From CAYJXJ01 sp964374095 (GTDB taxonomy: Bacteria; Elusimicrobiota; Elusimicrobia; UBA1565; UBA9628), in assembly GCA_964374095.1 (NCBI GenBank), contig CAYJXJ010000244.1, forward strand, positions 1 through 5,914: 5,914 nt of DNA, read 5' to 3'. The notes below the pieces were generated by a model. It was not told where the DNA came from, made no database searches, and worked only from the letters and a program-made list of their open reading frames with translations. Positions 1-5,715 of the stretch are shown piece after piece. The position numbers and the translations under genes are program-made. Each line of letters opens with the position of its first letter. Position 1 is the stretch's first letter.

Positions 1-555
1 CGAGCATTCCATCTTGGCCGCGATTTCCTTGTTGGCCAGGCCGCTCCCGAGGAGGACCAGGACGCGGATCTCGGTTTTGGTGAGGGCCACGGGCGAACCC
101 GATCCCTGGCCCGTCGACATCTGGCGCAGGCCCTGGATCAGCTTGCCCATGACGGGCTGGGGGATCATCACCCCGTCGTTGGCGAAGGTCTTGAGGGCAT
201 TGACCAGCTCGGTGGCGGGGAGCATCTTCGAGAGGTAGCCGTTGGCCCCGGCCTGGATCGATTCCATCACGTGGGCCTCGTCCTCGTAGCCGGAAAGGAT
301 CAGCACGTTGGTGTCGGGGCACTCCTTGCGGATGAGGCGCGTGGCCGCGATGCCGTCGATGTGGGGGAGCTTGATGTCCATGAGGATGACGTCGGGCTTG
401 AGCTTGCGCGCCAACCGGATCACTTCCTGGCCGTCGGCGGCCTCGCCGACCACCTCCACCTGCCGCTCGTTGTCGAGCAGGTCCTTGATCCCTTCGCGAA
501 ACAAAGTCTGGTCGTCGGCGATGAGCACCCGGACCTTCTTCCTCGGTTTGGCCAT
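1..555 (-). CDS. NarL/FixJ-type response regulator (3' end cut by window edge)
   Basis: This is a DNA-binding response regulator: phosphorylation of the receiver normally controls dimerisation and promoter binding by a LuxR-type helix-turn-helix. The frame is open from ATG 555 to base 1 (185 codons, no stop), so roughly 25-35 C-terminal residues lie outside the window, judged from the usual 210-220 residue length. The receiver occupies about residues 8-125: acidic pair D14/D15, phosphoacceptor D60 in ILMDIKLP, S88 at the switch Thr/Ser position, and K110 in YLSKM. The HTH begins near residue 157 with LTKTEIRVLVLLGSGLANKE, the typical start of a GerE/LuxR domain; the recognition helix is cut off. 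A good ribosome binding site (GGAGG, 7 nt before ATG) fixes the start. It is the last visible gene of the run and follows the receiver-kinase fusion by 64 bp, so that kinase is its most likely partner (inference). The receiver looks fully competent for phosphorylation. Its target genes cannot be told from the window. Confidence 0.95.
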   Translation of the reverse strand, partial: MAKPRKKVRVLIADDQTLFREGIKDLLDNERQVEVVGEAADGQEVIRLARKLKPDVILMDIKLPHIDGIAATRLIRKECPDTNVLILSGYEDEAHVMESIQAGANGYLSKMLPATELVNALKTFANDGVMIPQPVMGKLIQGLRQMSTGQGSGSPVALTKTEIRVLVLLGSGLANKEIAAKMECS

Positions 556-569
556 TCGGAGTCCTCCGA
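556..569 (-). promoter_or_regulatory. Ribosome binding site inside a small hairpin before the NarL-type gene
   Basis: On the minus strand GGAGG (563-567) lies 7 nt before ATG 555, a strong Shine-Dalgarno. The 14 nt directly before the start read TCGGAGGACTCCGA, which can fold as a 5-bp stem (TCGGA/TCCGA) with loop GGAC. The Shine-Dalgarno bases are split between stem and loop. The motif is seen directly. That folding lowers translation is inference, and the stem is short. Confidence 0.6.
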
Positions 570-599
570 CCGGCGCCTCCAATTCGTGGCGGCGCAGGT

Positions 600-638
600 A
601 TTATCTTGAGTATACAAATCTATTTCTCGATAGGTAAA
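600..638 (-). promoter_or_regulatory. Candidate internal promoter in an AT-rich patch before the NarL-type gene
   Basis: The end of the fusion-kinase gene and the gap after it are clearly AT-rich against GC-rich surroundings. Read on the minus strand, TTTACC (633-638) and TATACT (609-614) are spaced by 18 bp and match the sigma70 -35 and -10 boxes at 4/6 and 5/6. A second -10-like box, GATAAT, lies at 600-605. This could let the NarL-type regulator be transcribed apart from the kinases. It rests only on motif match and base composition; no operator is recognised. Confidence 0.35.
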
Positions 639-1729
639 GTGAAAGAAAACGTCGCGCCCTGCCCGCAGCCGGGGCTGCGCACCCCGATACGCCCCCCGTG
701 GGCCTCGACGATCTCGCGGGAGATGGACAACCCCAAGCCCAGACGCCCCTGCTCGCGCTGGCCCGGGGCCTGGTAGAAGCTCTCGAAGATCTTCTCCAGA
801 TCGGGGGGGGCGATTCCCTCGCCCGTGTCCTCCACGGCGAACTCCACGGCCCCCGGGCGTCCCTCGGCCGAGAGCACCACGCGGCCCCCCTTGAGGGTGT
901 GGCGCAAAGCGTTCTCCAGCAGGTTGTTGATCACCTGGGACACCCGCCGCCGGTCGGCCAGGATGGTCGGGACCTTTCCGACCCGGCTCGTCAACTCGAT
1001 GCCGCGCGCGGCGGCGCGGCCCTGCGGGCCGATGACGATCTCCGTCACGAGCTCGGCGGGGTCGAAGCGGTCTTTTTGGAGCCGAAAGCGCCCCTGTTCG
1101 ATGGACGCCCAATCCACCAAATCCTCGATGAGTCTTTGGAGCTGCGATATGCCCGAGGCGATGTAGGTCATCCGCTTCTTCTGGTCCTCGCTGGGGGTGA
1201 TGGTCGCGGAGAGCATCTCGAAACTGACCTGGAGCGTCATCAGGGAGTTGGCCAAGTCATGCGAGGCCATGGACATGAACTTCGACTTCATCTGGCTCAG
1301 ACCGGAGAGTTGAACATTGGCCTTGCTGAGGTCCTCAATGAGGCGCCGGTTCTCCCGCTCCAGGAAGAGCTTCTCCAAGGCCTTGGCGATCGCCCGTTTG
1401 AGATAGGGGAAATCGACGGGTTTGATGATGAAGTCGTAGACCGCCTCCTGGATGGCCTGGAGGGCGGTGTCGAGCGAGGCGTGCGCCGTGAGCATCAGGA
1501 TGGGGCATTCGGTGTTGATCCCCCGGATCTGCTTGATGGCCTCGATGCCGGTGGTGTCGGTGAGGTTATAGTCCATCAGGATGACGTCGAAGGGACGCGC
1601 GCGGACCGCGTCGACCGCGGCCTTCCCGGTGCCCGCCTGGGTCACCTCGTAGCCGTCGAGGGCGAGGTTGTCGTCGATGGACTCGCGGAGATGATCGTCG
1701 TCATCGACCACCAGGATCTTGGCCGCCAT
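620..1729 (-). CDS. Soluble hybrid kinase: N-terminal receiver fused to histidine kinase core
   Basis: A 369-residue cytoplasmic protein with no membrane segment. The receiver (about residues 3-120, from ATG 1729) has the acidic run DDDD at 9-12, phosphoacceptor D53 in ILMDYNLTD, T81 and K103 in the IKP motif. A short helical linker (about 115-145) leads to a HisKA domain with H157 in MASHDLANSL. The HATPase domain has the N box INNLLENALRHT (about 267-278), G1 DTGEGI from 301, F box FESFY, and G2 GLGLGLS near 331. All catalytic motifs are intact. The receiver comes before the kinase, unlike common hybrids where it follows; such proteins usually let phosphorylation of the receiver tune the kinase (family knowledge). 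A TTG at 1747 would add six residues. I prefer ATG 1729 because the receiver fold starts directly after it; neither has a clear Shine-Dalgarno. It starts 29 nt after the stop of the membrane kinase, so co-transcription and translational coupling are likely. Probable partners are that kinase upstream and the NarL-type regulator downstream. Confidence 0.93.
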   Translation of the reverse strand: MAAKILVVDDDDHLRESIDDNLALDGYEVTQAGTGKAAVDAVRARPFDVILMDYNLTDTTGIEAIKQIRGINTECPILMLTAHASLDTALQAIQEAVYDFIIKPVDFPYLKRAIAKALEKLFLERENRRLIEDLSKANVQLSGLSQMKSKFMSMASHDLANSLMTLQVSFEMLSATITPSEDQKKRMTYIASGISQLQRLIEDLVDWASIEQGRFRLQKDRFDPAELVTEIVIGPQGRAAARGIELTSRVGKVPTILADRRRVSQVINNLLENALRHTLKGGRVVLSAEGRPGAVEFAVEDTGEGIAPPDLEKIFESFYQAPGQREQGRLGLGLSISREIVEAHGGRIGVRSPGCGQGATFSFTLPIEK

Positions 1730-1758
1730 GGGGGGTGAGGATATCAAAAATAGGGCCG

Positions 1759-3777
1759 CTAGGGCTTCGGCGCCCCGGGACCGCCCGCCACCGCCGGCGG
1801 GATGGAGCGCGCGGGGCCCGGAGCGGTGAGCGGCGGGACCGCGCTGGAAACCGCCGCGGGCGCCGCGGCGGCGTTGGGGGTTCCCGCCCCGCCGGCCGCG
1901 GGCAAGGGGATGGAGAGGCGAAACGTCGTGCCCTGGCCCACGAGGCTGTCGACGCGAACGTGGCCCCGGTGGCGTAGCATGGCTTTCTGGACCACGGCCA
2001 GCCCGAGGCCCGTGCCCCGGGCCTTGGTGGTGAAGAAGGCGATGAAGATCTTGTCAAGAACATCGGGCGGAATGCCCCCGCCGGTGTCCGACACCTCGAT
2101 GACGACCCACGGGGCCTCCAGGCGGCTGCGCACGCCCAACTGGCCGCCGTTGGGCATGACCTCGACGGCGTTTCCCACGAGATTACGGACGGCCTGGCTC
2201 ATCTCCGTCGGGTCGATGTCGACGACGGGGTTGGCCGGGTCGAAGCTCCTGGTGACTTGAATGTTGGGCGGGATGGGGGCGGCGCCCAGAAGCTCTTCCA
2301 GGAAGCCGTTGAGAGCGACCCGCTCGACCTTGAGCTCCCGCGTGCGGGCGTAGGCGAGGATTTCGTTGATGATGTCGTTGGCCTTCTTGATCTCGGCCTC
2401 GATGTACTTGATGTGCTTTTCGATCTTCGGGTCGAGAACGGCGCCGGTCCCCAGCTTGGTCTTGATGAAGTAGGTCGAATTGGAGATGACGCTCAAGGGC
2501 TGGCGGATCTCGTGGCCGATGGTCGAGGCCATCTGGCCGATCGCGGCGAGGCGCTCGTTCTTGATCAATTCGTCCTGGGCCGCCTTGAGTTCCCGCTGCT
2601 TGGCCCTGACGCGGTCCTCGAGGTGGCGGCTGAACTTCTCGAGCTCTTCGTTGGCGTGCTTGAGCTGGCCGGTCTTCTCGTTGAGCGCCTTGTGCATCTC
2701 CTGGAAGGTCTCGGCCAGGTCGCCGATCTCATGGCCGACCTCCAGGAGGTCTTCGGGGAGCTCCTCATTCGGGGATGGGCCGGCCTTGCGCAGCCGGTCC
2801 ATGGTGTCGCGCAGGACCCGCACGGGGCGCGTGATCTGGCGGGCGACGACCAGGGCGCCCACCAAGGCGAACAGGGACGCGACCAAGATGGCGTAAAGAA
2901 CCTGCGCGTAGACCTTGTGGGACGTTTCGCGGACATACTGCACGGGCTGCTGGACATACACCGCCCAGTCGAGGAGCTTCTCGGCGACGTAGGCGTAGGT
3001 CCCGAAGAAAGCCGTCCCGTCGGAGAGGCGCAGCTCCCCCCCCCCGCGCTCGTCGGTCTGCGTGGTGATGATGTTGACGAGCTCCGGGCTCAAGCGCGCG
3101 TCGGGCCGGTAGACCTCCTTGGGATTGGAATGGGCCACGAGGAAGCCGTCGGGGGCGACCACCGCGGCGATGGAGCGTCCGCCGGCGGGAAATTCCATTC
3201 CGAGCATCTGCGTCAAGCCGTTCAAACTCACGCGGCCCATCAGGACCCCCGCCGCCTTGCCGGAGGTCTTGGGATCGCTGATGAGAACCGCGACGGTCAT
3301 CGTCGGATAGATCCCCTGGAAGCGCTCCAGCCTCCCGATGAAAAGGCCCCGCTGCAAGGCCGCGGTGAAGGCTTCCTCGCCCTCGAAACGGCGCATCTCC
3401 GGGTTGGGTTTGAGGAAGCGCCCCGTGCGCATGAGCTCGCCGCCCGCGGCGCCCACGATCGACAGTTCCAGAATCGCCAGATGGGTGTTCATGATGCGGT
3501 TGAGATACTGCTGCTGGCGGGCCTGGTTCATGGACGCGAAGTCCTCGAGACTCGCCGTCTCGACCAGGACGTTCTTGAACGTCGACACGTACTTGTGGGC
3601 GGTGTCGGCGAAGCCCACGGCCAAGGATTGCTGCATCGCCAGGATCTCCCGGCTGAGCGAACGCCGGACGATCTCGCTGAGCTGCCACCCCACCCAGAAC
3701 AGCGGCAACAGCGAGGCGCCCAGGAATCCCCATAGGAGCCTGACGGAGAGCTTTCCCCTCCGGCGCTGGTAAGCCAT
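1759..3777 (-). CDS. Membrane sensor histidine kinase with Cache-like sensor, HAMP, HisKA and HATPase
   Basis: A 672-residue transmembrane kinase. A basic N-terminus (RRRGK) precedes TM1 (about 12-33). Residues 34-290 form an extracytoplasmic sensor resembling a double Cache domain, with helix-rich start, then AVVAPDGFLVAHSNPKEVYR (about 205-224), a typical Cache strand-turn pattern. TM2 is about 292-312, followed by HAMP (ARQITRPVRVLRDTM, from 312) and a long charged coiled coil (about 355-410). HisKA carries H422 in IGHEIRQPLSV, the class common in NtrB-like kinases. The HATPase has RNLVGNAVEVMPNGG (531-545), DTGGGIP (564-570), FFTTKARGTGLGLAVV (581-596). The catalytic core is complete. About 44 C-terminal residues (629-672) are a Pro/Ala/Gly-rich tail of unknown role, beyond the usual kinase end. 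ATG 3777 has no obvious Shine-Dalgarno. Ligand is unknown; Cache domains usually bind small organic molecules. It likely heads a transcription unit with the fusion kinase. A run of ten G lies in the sensor coding region. Confidence 0.95.
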   Translation of the reverse strand: MAYQRRRGKLSVRLLWGFLGASLLPLFWVGWQLSEIVRRSLSREILAMQQSLAVGFADTAHKYVSTFKNVLVETASLEDFASMNQARQQQYLNRIMNTHLAILELSIVGAAGGELMRTGRFLKPNPEMRRFEGEEAFTAALQRGLFIGRLERFQGIYPTMTVAVLISDPKTSGKAAGVLMGRVSLNGLTQMLGMEFPAGGRSIAAVVAPDGFLVAHSNPKEVYRPDARLSPELVNIITTQTDERGGGELRLSDGTAFFGTYAYVAEKLLDWAVYVQQPVQYVRETSHKVYAQVLYAILVASLFALVGALVVARQITRPVRVLRDTMDRLRKAGPSPNEELPEDLLEVGHEIGDLAETFQEMHKALNEKTGQLKHANEELEKFSRHLEDRVRAKQRELKAAQDELIKNERLAAIGQMASTIGHEIRQPLSVISNSTYFIKTKLGTGAVLDPKIEKHIKYIEAEIKKANDIINEILAYARTRELKVERVALNGFLEELLGAAPIPPNIQVTRSFDPANPVVDIDPTEMSQAVRNLVGNAVEVMPNGGQLGVRSRLEAPWVVIEVSDTGGGIPPDVLDKIFIAFFTTKARGTGLGLAVVQKAMLRHRGHVRVDSLVGQGTTFRLSIPLPAAGGAGTPNAAAAPAAVSSAVPPLTAPGPARSIPPAVAGGPGAPKP
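3036..3045 (-). repeat. Homopolymer of ten G within the sensor-kinase gene
   Basis: Ten C on the plus strand read as ten G in the coding strand and encode the GGG part of DERGGGEL in the sensor domain. Gain or loss of one base would shift the frame. Loss of one G would lead, after about 90 codons in the other frame, to a stop near 2765, removing HAMP and the kinase core. The run length is seen directly; switching by slippage is inference. Confidence 0.9.
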
Positions 3778-3810
3778 TATCGGTCTATAGTATGTCCGGG
3801 GGGTGTTGAG

Positions 3811-3834
3811 GAAATATTAACGGGGCCGGCCCCG
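3811..3834 (-). terminator. Weak intrinsic terminator candidate after the single-domain receiver
   Basis: Eight bases after the stop of the receiver gene lies the perfect 14-bp palindrome CGGGGCCGGCCCCG (3821-3834). It can form a 5-bp GC stem with a four-base loop and is followed on the minus strand by TTAATATTTC, an AT-rich but not pure T tract. The 65-bp gap then leads to the membrane kinase. A -10-like TACTAT lies at 3787-3792 without a convincing -35, so a promoter for the kinase here is possible but weakly supported. Confidence 0.4.
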
Positions 3835-3842
3835 ACTGACGG

Positions 3843-4232
3843 CTAGCCCGCTTGCCGGGAGAGCAGCTGCCTGAGGCGCACCGTGAGCTCGGCCAGGTCG
3901 AAGGGCTTGGTGATGTACTCGTCCGCCCCGAGCTCGAAGCCCTGCTTCTTTTCCTCCGAAGAGAGGAAGCGCCCGGTCATCATGATCAGGATCGTGCTTT
4001 TAGAGCGTTTGCGCAGGGTCTGGCAGATCTGGAACCCCGAGGAATCGGGCAGCTGGATATCCATGATCACCGCCTGCGGGTCGAGGCGCGTCGCCGCGTC
4101 GATTCCGGCCTGGGCCGAGCCGGCCTGGTGGGTTTCGAAGCCCTCGAGCTCGAGGACTTCAGCCAGGCTCTCCCGGAGATGGGCGTCGTCGTCGATGATC
4201 AGGAGCGTGGGAAGATTTCCTTTCGATGTCAT
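3843..4232 (-). CDS. Single-domain CheY-like response regulator
   Basis: A 129-residue protein made of one receiver domain and no output domain. It has acidic residues D14-D16, phosphoacceptor D58 in VIMDIQLPD, T86 in MMTGR and K109 in ITKPFD, so it should take up phosphate. Such proteins act by protein-protein contact or as phosphate shuttles in relays. ATG 4232 is chosen because AGGAG (4238-4242) precedes it by 5 nt and the receiver fold starts a few residues later. A longer open frame reaching to 4697 is rejected, since the added part overlaps the OmpR-like gene in another frame. It lies 68 bp after the OmpR-like gene and 65 bp before the membrane kinase. Its N-terminus (DDDAHLRES, then QAG) resembles that of the fusion-kinase receiver (DDDDHLRES, QAG), which suggests the two are related copies. 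Partner kinase is not shown; the nearby membrane kinase is the simplest guess. Confidence 0.93.
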   Translation of the reverse strand: MTSKGNLPTLLIIDDDAHLRESLAEVLELEGFETHQAGSAQAGIDAATRLDPQAVIMDIQLPDSSGFQICQTLRKRSKSTILIMMTGRFLSSEEKKQGFELGADEYITKPFDLAELTVRLRQLLSRQAG

Positions 4233-4237
4233 ATCAT

Positions 4238-4242
4238 CTCCT
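4238..4242 (-). promoter_or_regulatory. Ribosome binding site of the single-domain receiver
   Basis: AGGAG on the minus strand, 5 nt before ATG 4232. It decides this start against the longer open frame. Another ATG at 4237 overlaps but is followed at once by ATA TGA and cannot be the start of this protein. Confidence 0.75.
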
Positions 4243-4300
4243 GGCGGCCGGCGGGCCGTCGGTCCTGACGCCCATCTGGAATTGCGTTGGACGTCATGGG

Positions 4301-5104
4301 CTAGCGTCTCATCTCGGCCCCGGGCGGGACCAATTTGTAGCCCACGCAGGGGATGGTGGTGATGAAGCGCGCGGCCTTGCCGAGCTTTTCCCTCAATCGG
4401 CGGACATGCACGTCCACCGTCCGGGGAGAGCCGAAATAATTGTAGCCCCAGACCCGCTCGATCAGGTAGGGGCGGCTCAAGACGCGGTTGGAGGAGCTCA
4501 GGAATACGTACAAGAGGTCGAGTTCCTTGGAGGTCAGCGGCACGGGCTTGCGGGCGACGTGGAGGGTATAGCTGGTGAGATTGAGCTCGATCTCGCCCAG
4601 GCGGATGACCTCCTCGGAAGGCTTGACTTCGACGCGCCGCAGGACCGCCTTGATCCGCGCCACGCATTCGGCGACGTCCCAGTTGACCGAAAGGCACTCG
4701 TCGGCGCCCGCCTGGAAAAACGCGAGGCGGGGGCTGACCCGCTCACGGGTGGCGGCGGAAGACCCGCCCGCGCCCGCCGCCGCTTGAGTCGTGTAGAATC
4801 CGGCGTAGGGCGCCCGGGTGCGGGTGTCGGGCCCGGCGGGGACGTCGGCATGCTCGACGAGAGCGATGATGGGAAGCTGCTTGGTGGGTCCGCGCGTCCG
4901 GAGGTTCTTGACGAGATCCACCCCCTCCTCGTCCAAGAGCCTGTTGCCGACGAGGAGGATGTCGCAGCTTCGGTTGGCGAGCAGTCCGAGCACTTCCTTC
5001 GAGCGCTGGGCGACCGTCACCGAGATGCCGTTCGTTCCCAGGGCCTCCAACAGCACGCCCGCGCGATTGGGATCGCGGGAGGCATAGACCGCATTGACCC
5101 TCAT
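4301..5104 (-). CDS. OmpR/PhoB-type regulator with degenerate (pseudo-)receiver
   Basis: A 267-residue protein. Residues 165-262 form a clear OmpR/PhoB winged helix: IRLGEIELNLTSYTLHV, then PLTSKELDLLYVFLSS, VLSRPYLIERVWGYNYF, and the recognition helix and wing region RTVDVHVRRLREKLG...ITTIPCVGYKL. The N-terminal 1-157 has the receiver layout but not its active site. The acidic pair position reads ASRD (8-11). The phosphoacceptor position is G53 in ILLVGNRLL. The switch Thr is V83 and the conserved Lys is V140 in CLSVNWD. About 30 extra residues, rich in Ala, Gly, Thr and Ser (about 88-124), sit between strand 4 and the GADE motif. DNA binding is therefore probably phosphorylation-independent. 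ATG 5104 matches the start of the receiver fold; an upstream extension to 5188 would overlap the membrane-protein gene and looks non-coding. It starts 28 bp after that gene, so they are likely one operon. Target promoters are unknown. Confidence 0.93.
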   Translation of the reverse strand: MRVNAVYASRDPNRAGVLLEALGTNGISVTVAQRSKEVLGLLANRSCDILLVGNRLLDEEGVDLVKNLRTRGPTKQLPIIALVEHADVPAGPDTRTRAPYAGFYTTQAAAGAGGSSAATRERVSPRLAFFQAGADECLSVNWDVAECVARIKAVLRRVEVKPSEEVIRLGEIELNLTSYTLHVARKPVPLTSKELDLLYVFLSSSNRVLSRPYLIERVWGYNYFGSPRTVDVHVRRLREKLGKAARFITTIPCVGYKLVPPGAEMRR

Positions 5105-5132
5105 CCCGCTCGTGGCCCCGTGCCGACGGCCA

Positions 5133-5567
5133 CTAGGCCTCCTCGGCGGACTGTTCCTCGGACTCCAAATCCAGGCGCACCCCGCCAAGGCCGAGGGTCT
5201 CGGAGAAAAGGTTGTAAAGGACCGCGATGACCAGGACGAGGGCGTCCATCAACACCATGTAGAAAACCGCGAATAGCCCCACCGAGAGCAGTTTGGTCCC
5301 GAAGGACATGACCGCCGCCTGGGGGTTGGGCATGAGGATGAATGTCACGAGGCCGCCGAAAATGCCCAGCGTGGCGAGCACGGCCGAGACCGCCGGACGA
5401 GTCGCCGCCAGGAGCGCGATGCCCGCGGCCACGCCGCCGAGGATCGCGAAGAGGTTGTTGCCGGATTTGATCCCCATGACGGCGAGGATCACGCCGATCG
5501 CCACTCCCGTGGGGATCATGGGGTGCGCGTGCCAATAAGGATTGATGCGCCGCATATGGTAGGTCAC
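5133..5567 (-). CDS. Small multi-pass membrane protein of unknown function
   Basis: A 144-residue protein I do not recognise. Residues 1-16 are polar and contain three His, two Arg and a Trp (MTYHMRRINPYWHAHP). Then come hydrophobic stretches at about 17-33, 37-55, 59-79 and a long one at 93-121 that holds D108, so three to five membrane spans, most likely four. The C-terminus (123-144) is acidic, LDLESEEQSAEEA, and probably cytoplasmic. The GTG at 5567 is chosen as start because AAGGAGAG lies just before it; the in-frame ATG at 5555 would be too far from that site. It is first in the run, 28 bp before the degenerate OmpR-like gene, and a candidate promoter lies upstream. Co-expression suggests it may act with the regulator, for example as a membrane sensor or anchor, but no motif shows this. 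Third-position GC and hydrophobic pattern support real coding. Confidence 0.85.
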   Translation of the reverse strand: MTYHMRRINPYWHAHPMIPTGVAIGVILAVMGIKSGNNLFAILGGVAAGIALLAATRPAVSAVLATLGIFGGLVTFILMPNPQAAVMSFGTKLLSVGLFAVFYMVLMDALVLVIAVLYNLFSETLGLGGVRLDLESEEQSAEEA

Positions 5568-5572
5568 TTGCG

Positions 5573-5580
5573 CTCTCCTT
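5573..5580 (-). promoter_or_regulatory. Ribosome binding site that decides a GTG start
   Basis: AAGGAGAG on the minus strand, with the GGAG core 7 nt before GTG 5567. The next in-frame ATG (5555) would be 19 nt away from the core, so GTG is favoured. Confidence 0.75.
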
Positions 5581-5607
5581 TATATGACCGTCGTCTCGGG
5601 CCCGGTA

Positions 5608-5636
5608 AGATTAACAGAAGTAATCAATATTTGCAA
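5608..5636 (-). promoter_or_regulatory. Candidate sigma70-type promoter of the membrane-protein operon
   Basis: An AT-rich patch in GC-rich DNA. On the minus strand TTGCAA (5631-5636, 4/6 to the -35 consensus) and TAATCT (5608-5613, 3/6 to the -10) are 17 bp apart. TG at 5615-5616 followed by one base gives an extended -10 layout. A start near 5601 would leave a leader of about 34 nt to the GTG. Spacing and location are good; the box matches are moderate. Confidence 0.45.
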
Positions 5637-5671
5637 GGGGTGGCGGCGCGACTTCACCCAGTTTTGCGAAT

Positions 5672-5687
5672 GCGCCCTCGCGGGTGC
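5672..5687. repeat. Small hairpin next to the palindrome
   Basis: Arms 5672-5677 and 5682-5687 pair over 6 bp with one G-T pair on the plus strand. Read on the minus strand the four-base loop is GCGA, of the stable GNRA type. It directly abuts the larger palindrome. No T tract follows on either strand. Confidence 0.5.
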
Positions 5688-5715
5688 CGGCTACCTCCAC
5701 CGGTGGAGGTAGCCG
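5688..5715. repeat. Perfect 28-bp palindrome
   Basis: Bases 5688-5701 and 5702-5715 are exact reverse complements (left arm CGGCTACCTCCACC) with no spacer. It lies about 50 bp beyond the candidate -35 box of the membrane-protein operon. Neither side has a T tract, so a simple intrinsic terminator is unlikely. It could be a dimeric protein binding site, a dispersed palindromic repeat, or a hairpin in a transcript from outside the window. Confidence 0.9.

Noticed and set aside
803..810. Run of eight G (plus strand) in the fusion-kinase gene as a second slippage site
   Set aside because: It encodes a plain Ala-Pro-Pro in the HATPase domain and eight bases is not remarkable in DNA this GC-rich.
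698..1738. Plus-strand open frame of 346 codons opposite the fusion kinase
   Set aside because: The minus strand carries all kinase and receiver motifs; the plus frame shows none and follows from base composition.
2257..3735. Long plus-strand open frame of 492 codons opposite the membrane kinase
   Set aside because: It is the antisense shadow of a well-supported kinase gene in GC-rich DNA. Its translation is Leu/Asp/Gly/Val-rich without domain motifs.
4233..4697. N-terminal extension of the single-domain receiver
   Set aside because: The added part overlaps the OmpR-like coding sequence in another frame and looks Arg/Pro/Gly-rich; a good ribosome binding site marks ATG 4232.
5105..5188. N-terminal extension of the OmpR-like regulator
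   Set aside because: The extra 28 residues overlap the end of the membrane-protein gene and have no receiver-like pattern; ATG 5104 begins the fold.
4226..5230. Plus-strand open frame of 334 codons opposite the OmpR-like gene
   Set aside because: It overlaps three real minus-strand genes and has no recognisable domain.
5688..5715. Palindrome as an intrinsic terminator
   Set aside because: No T tract follows it on either strand, so a simple terminator reading is not supported.
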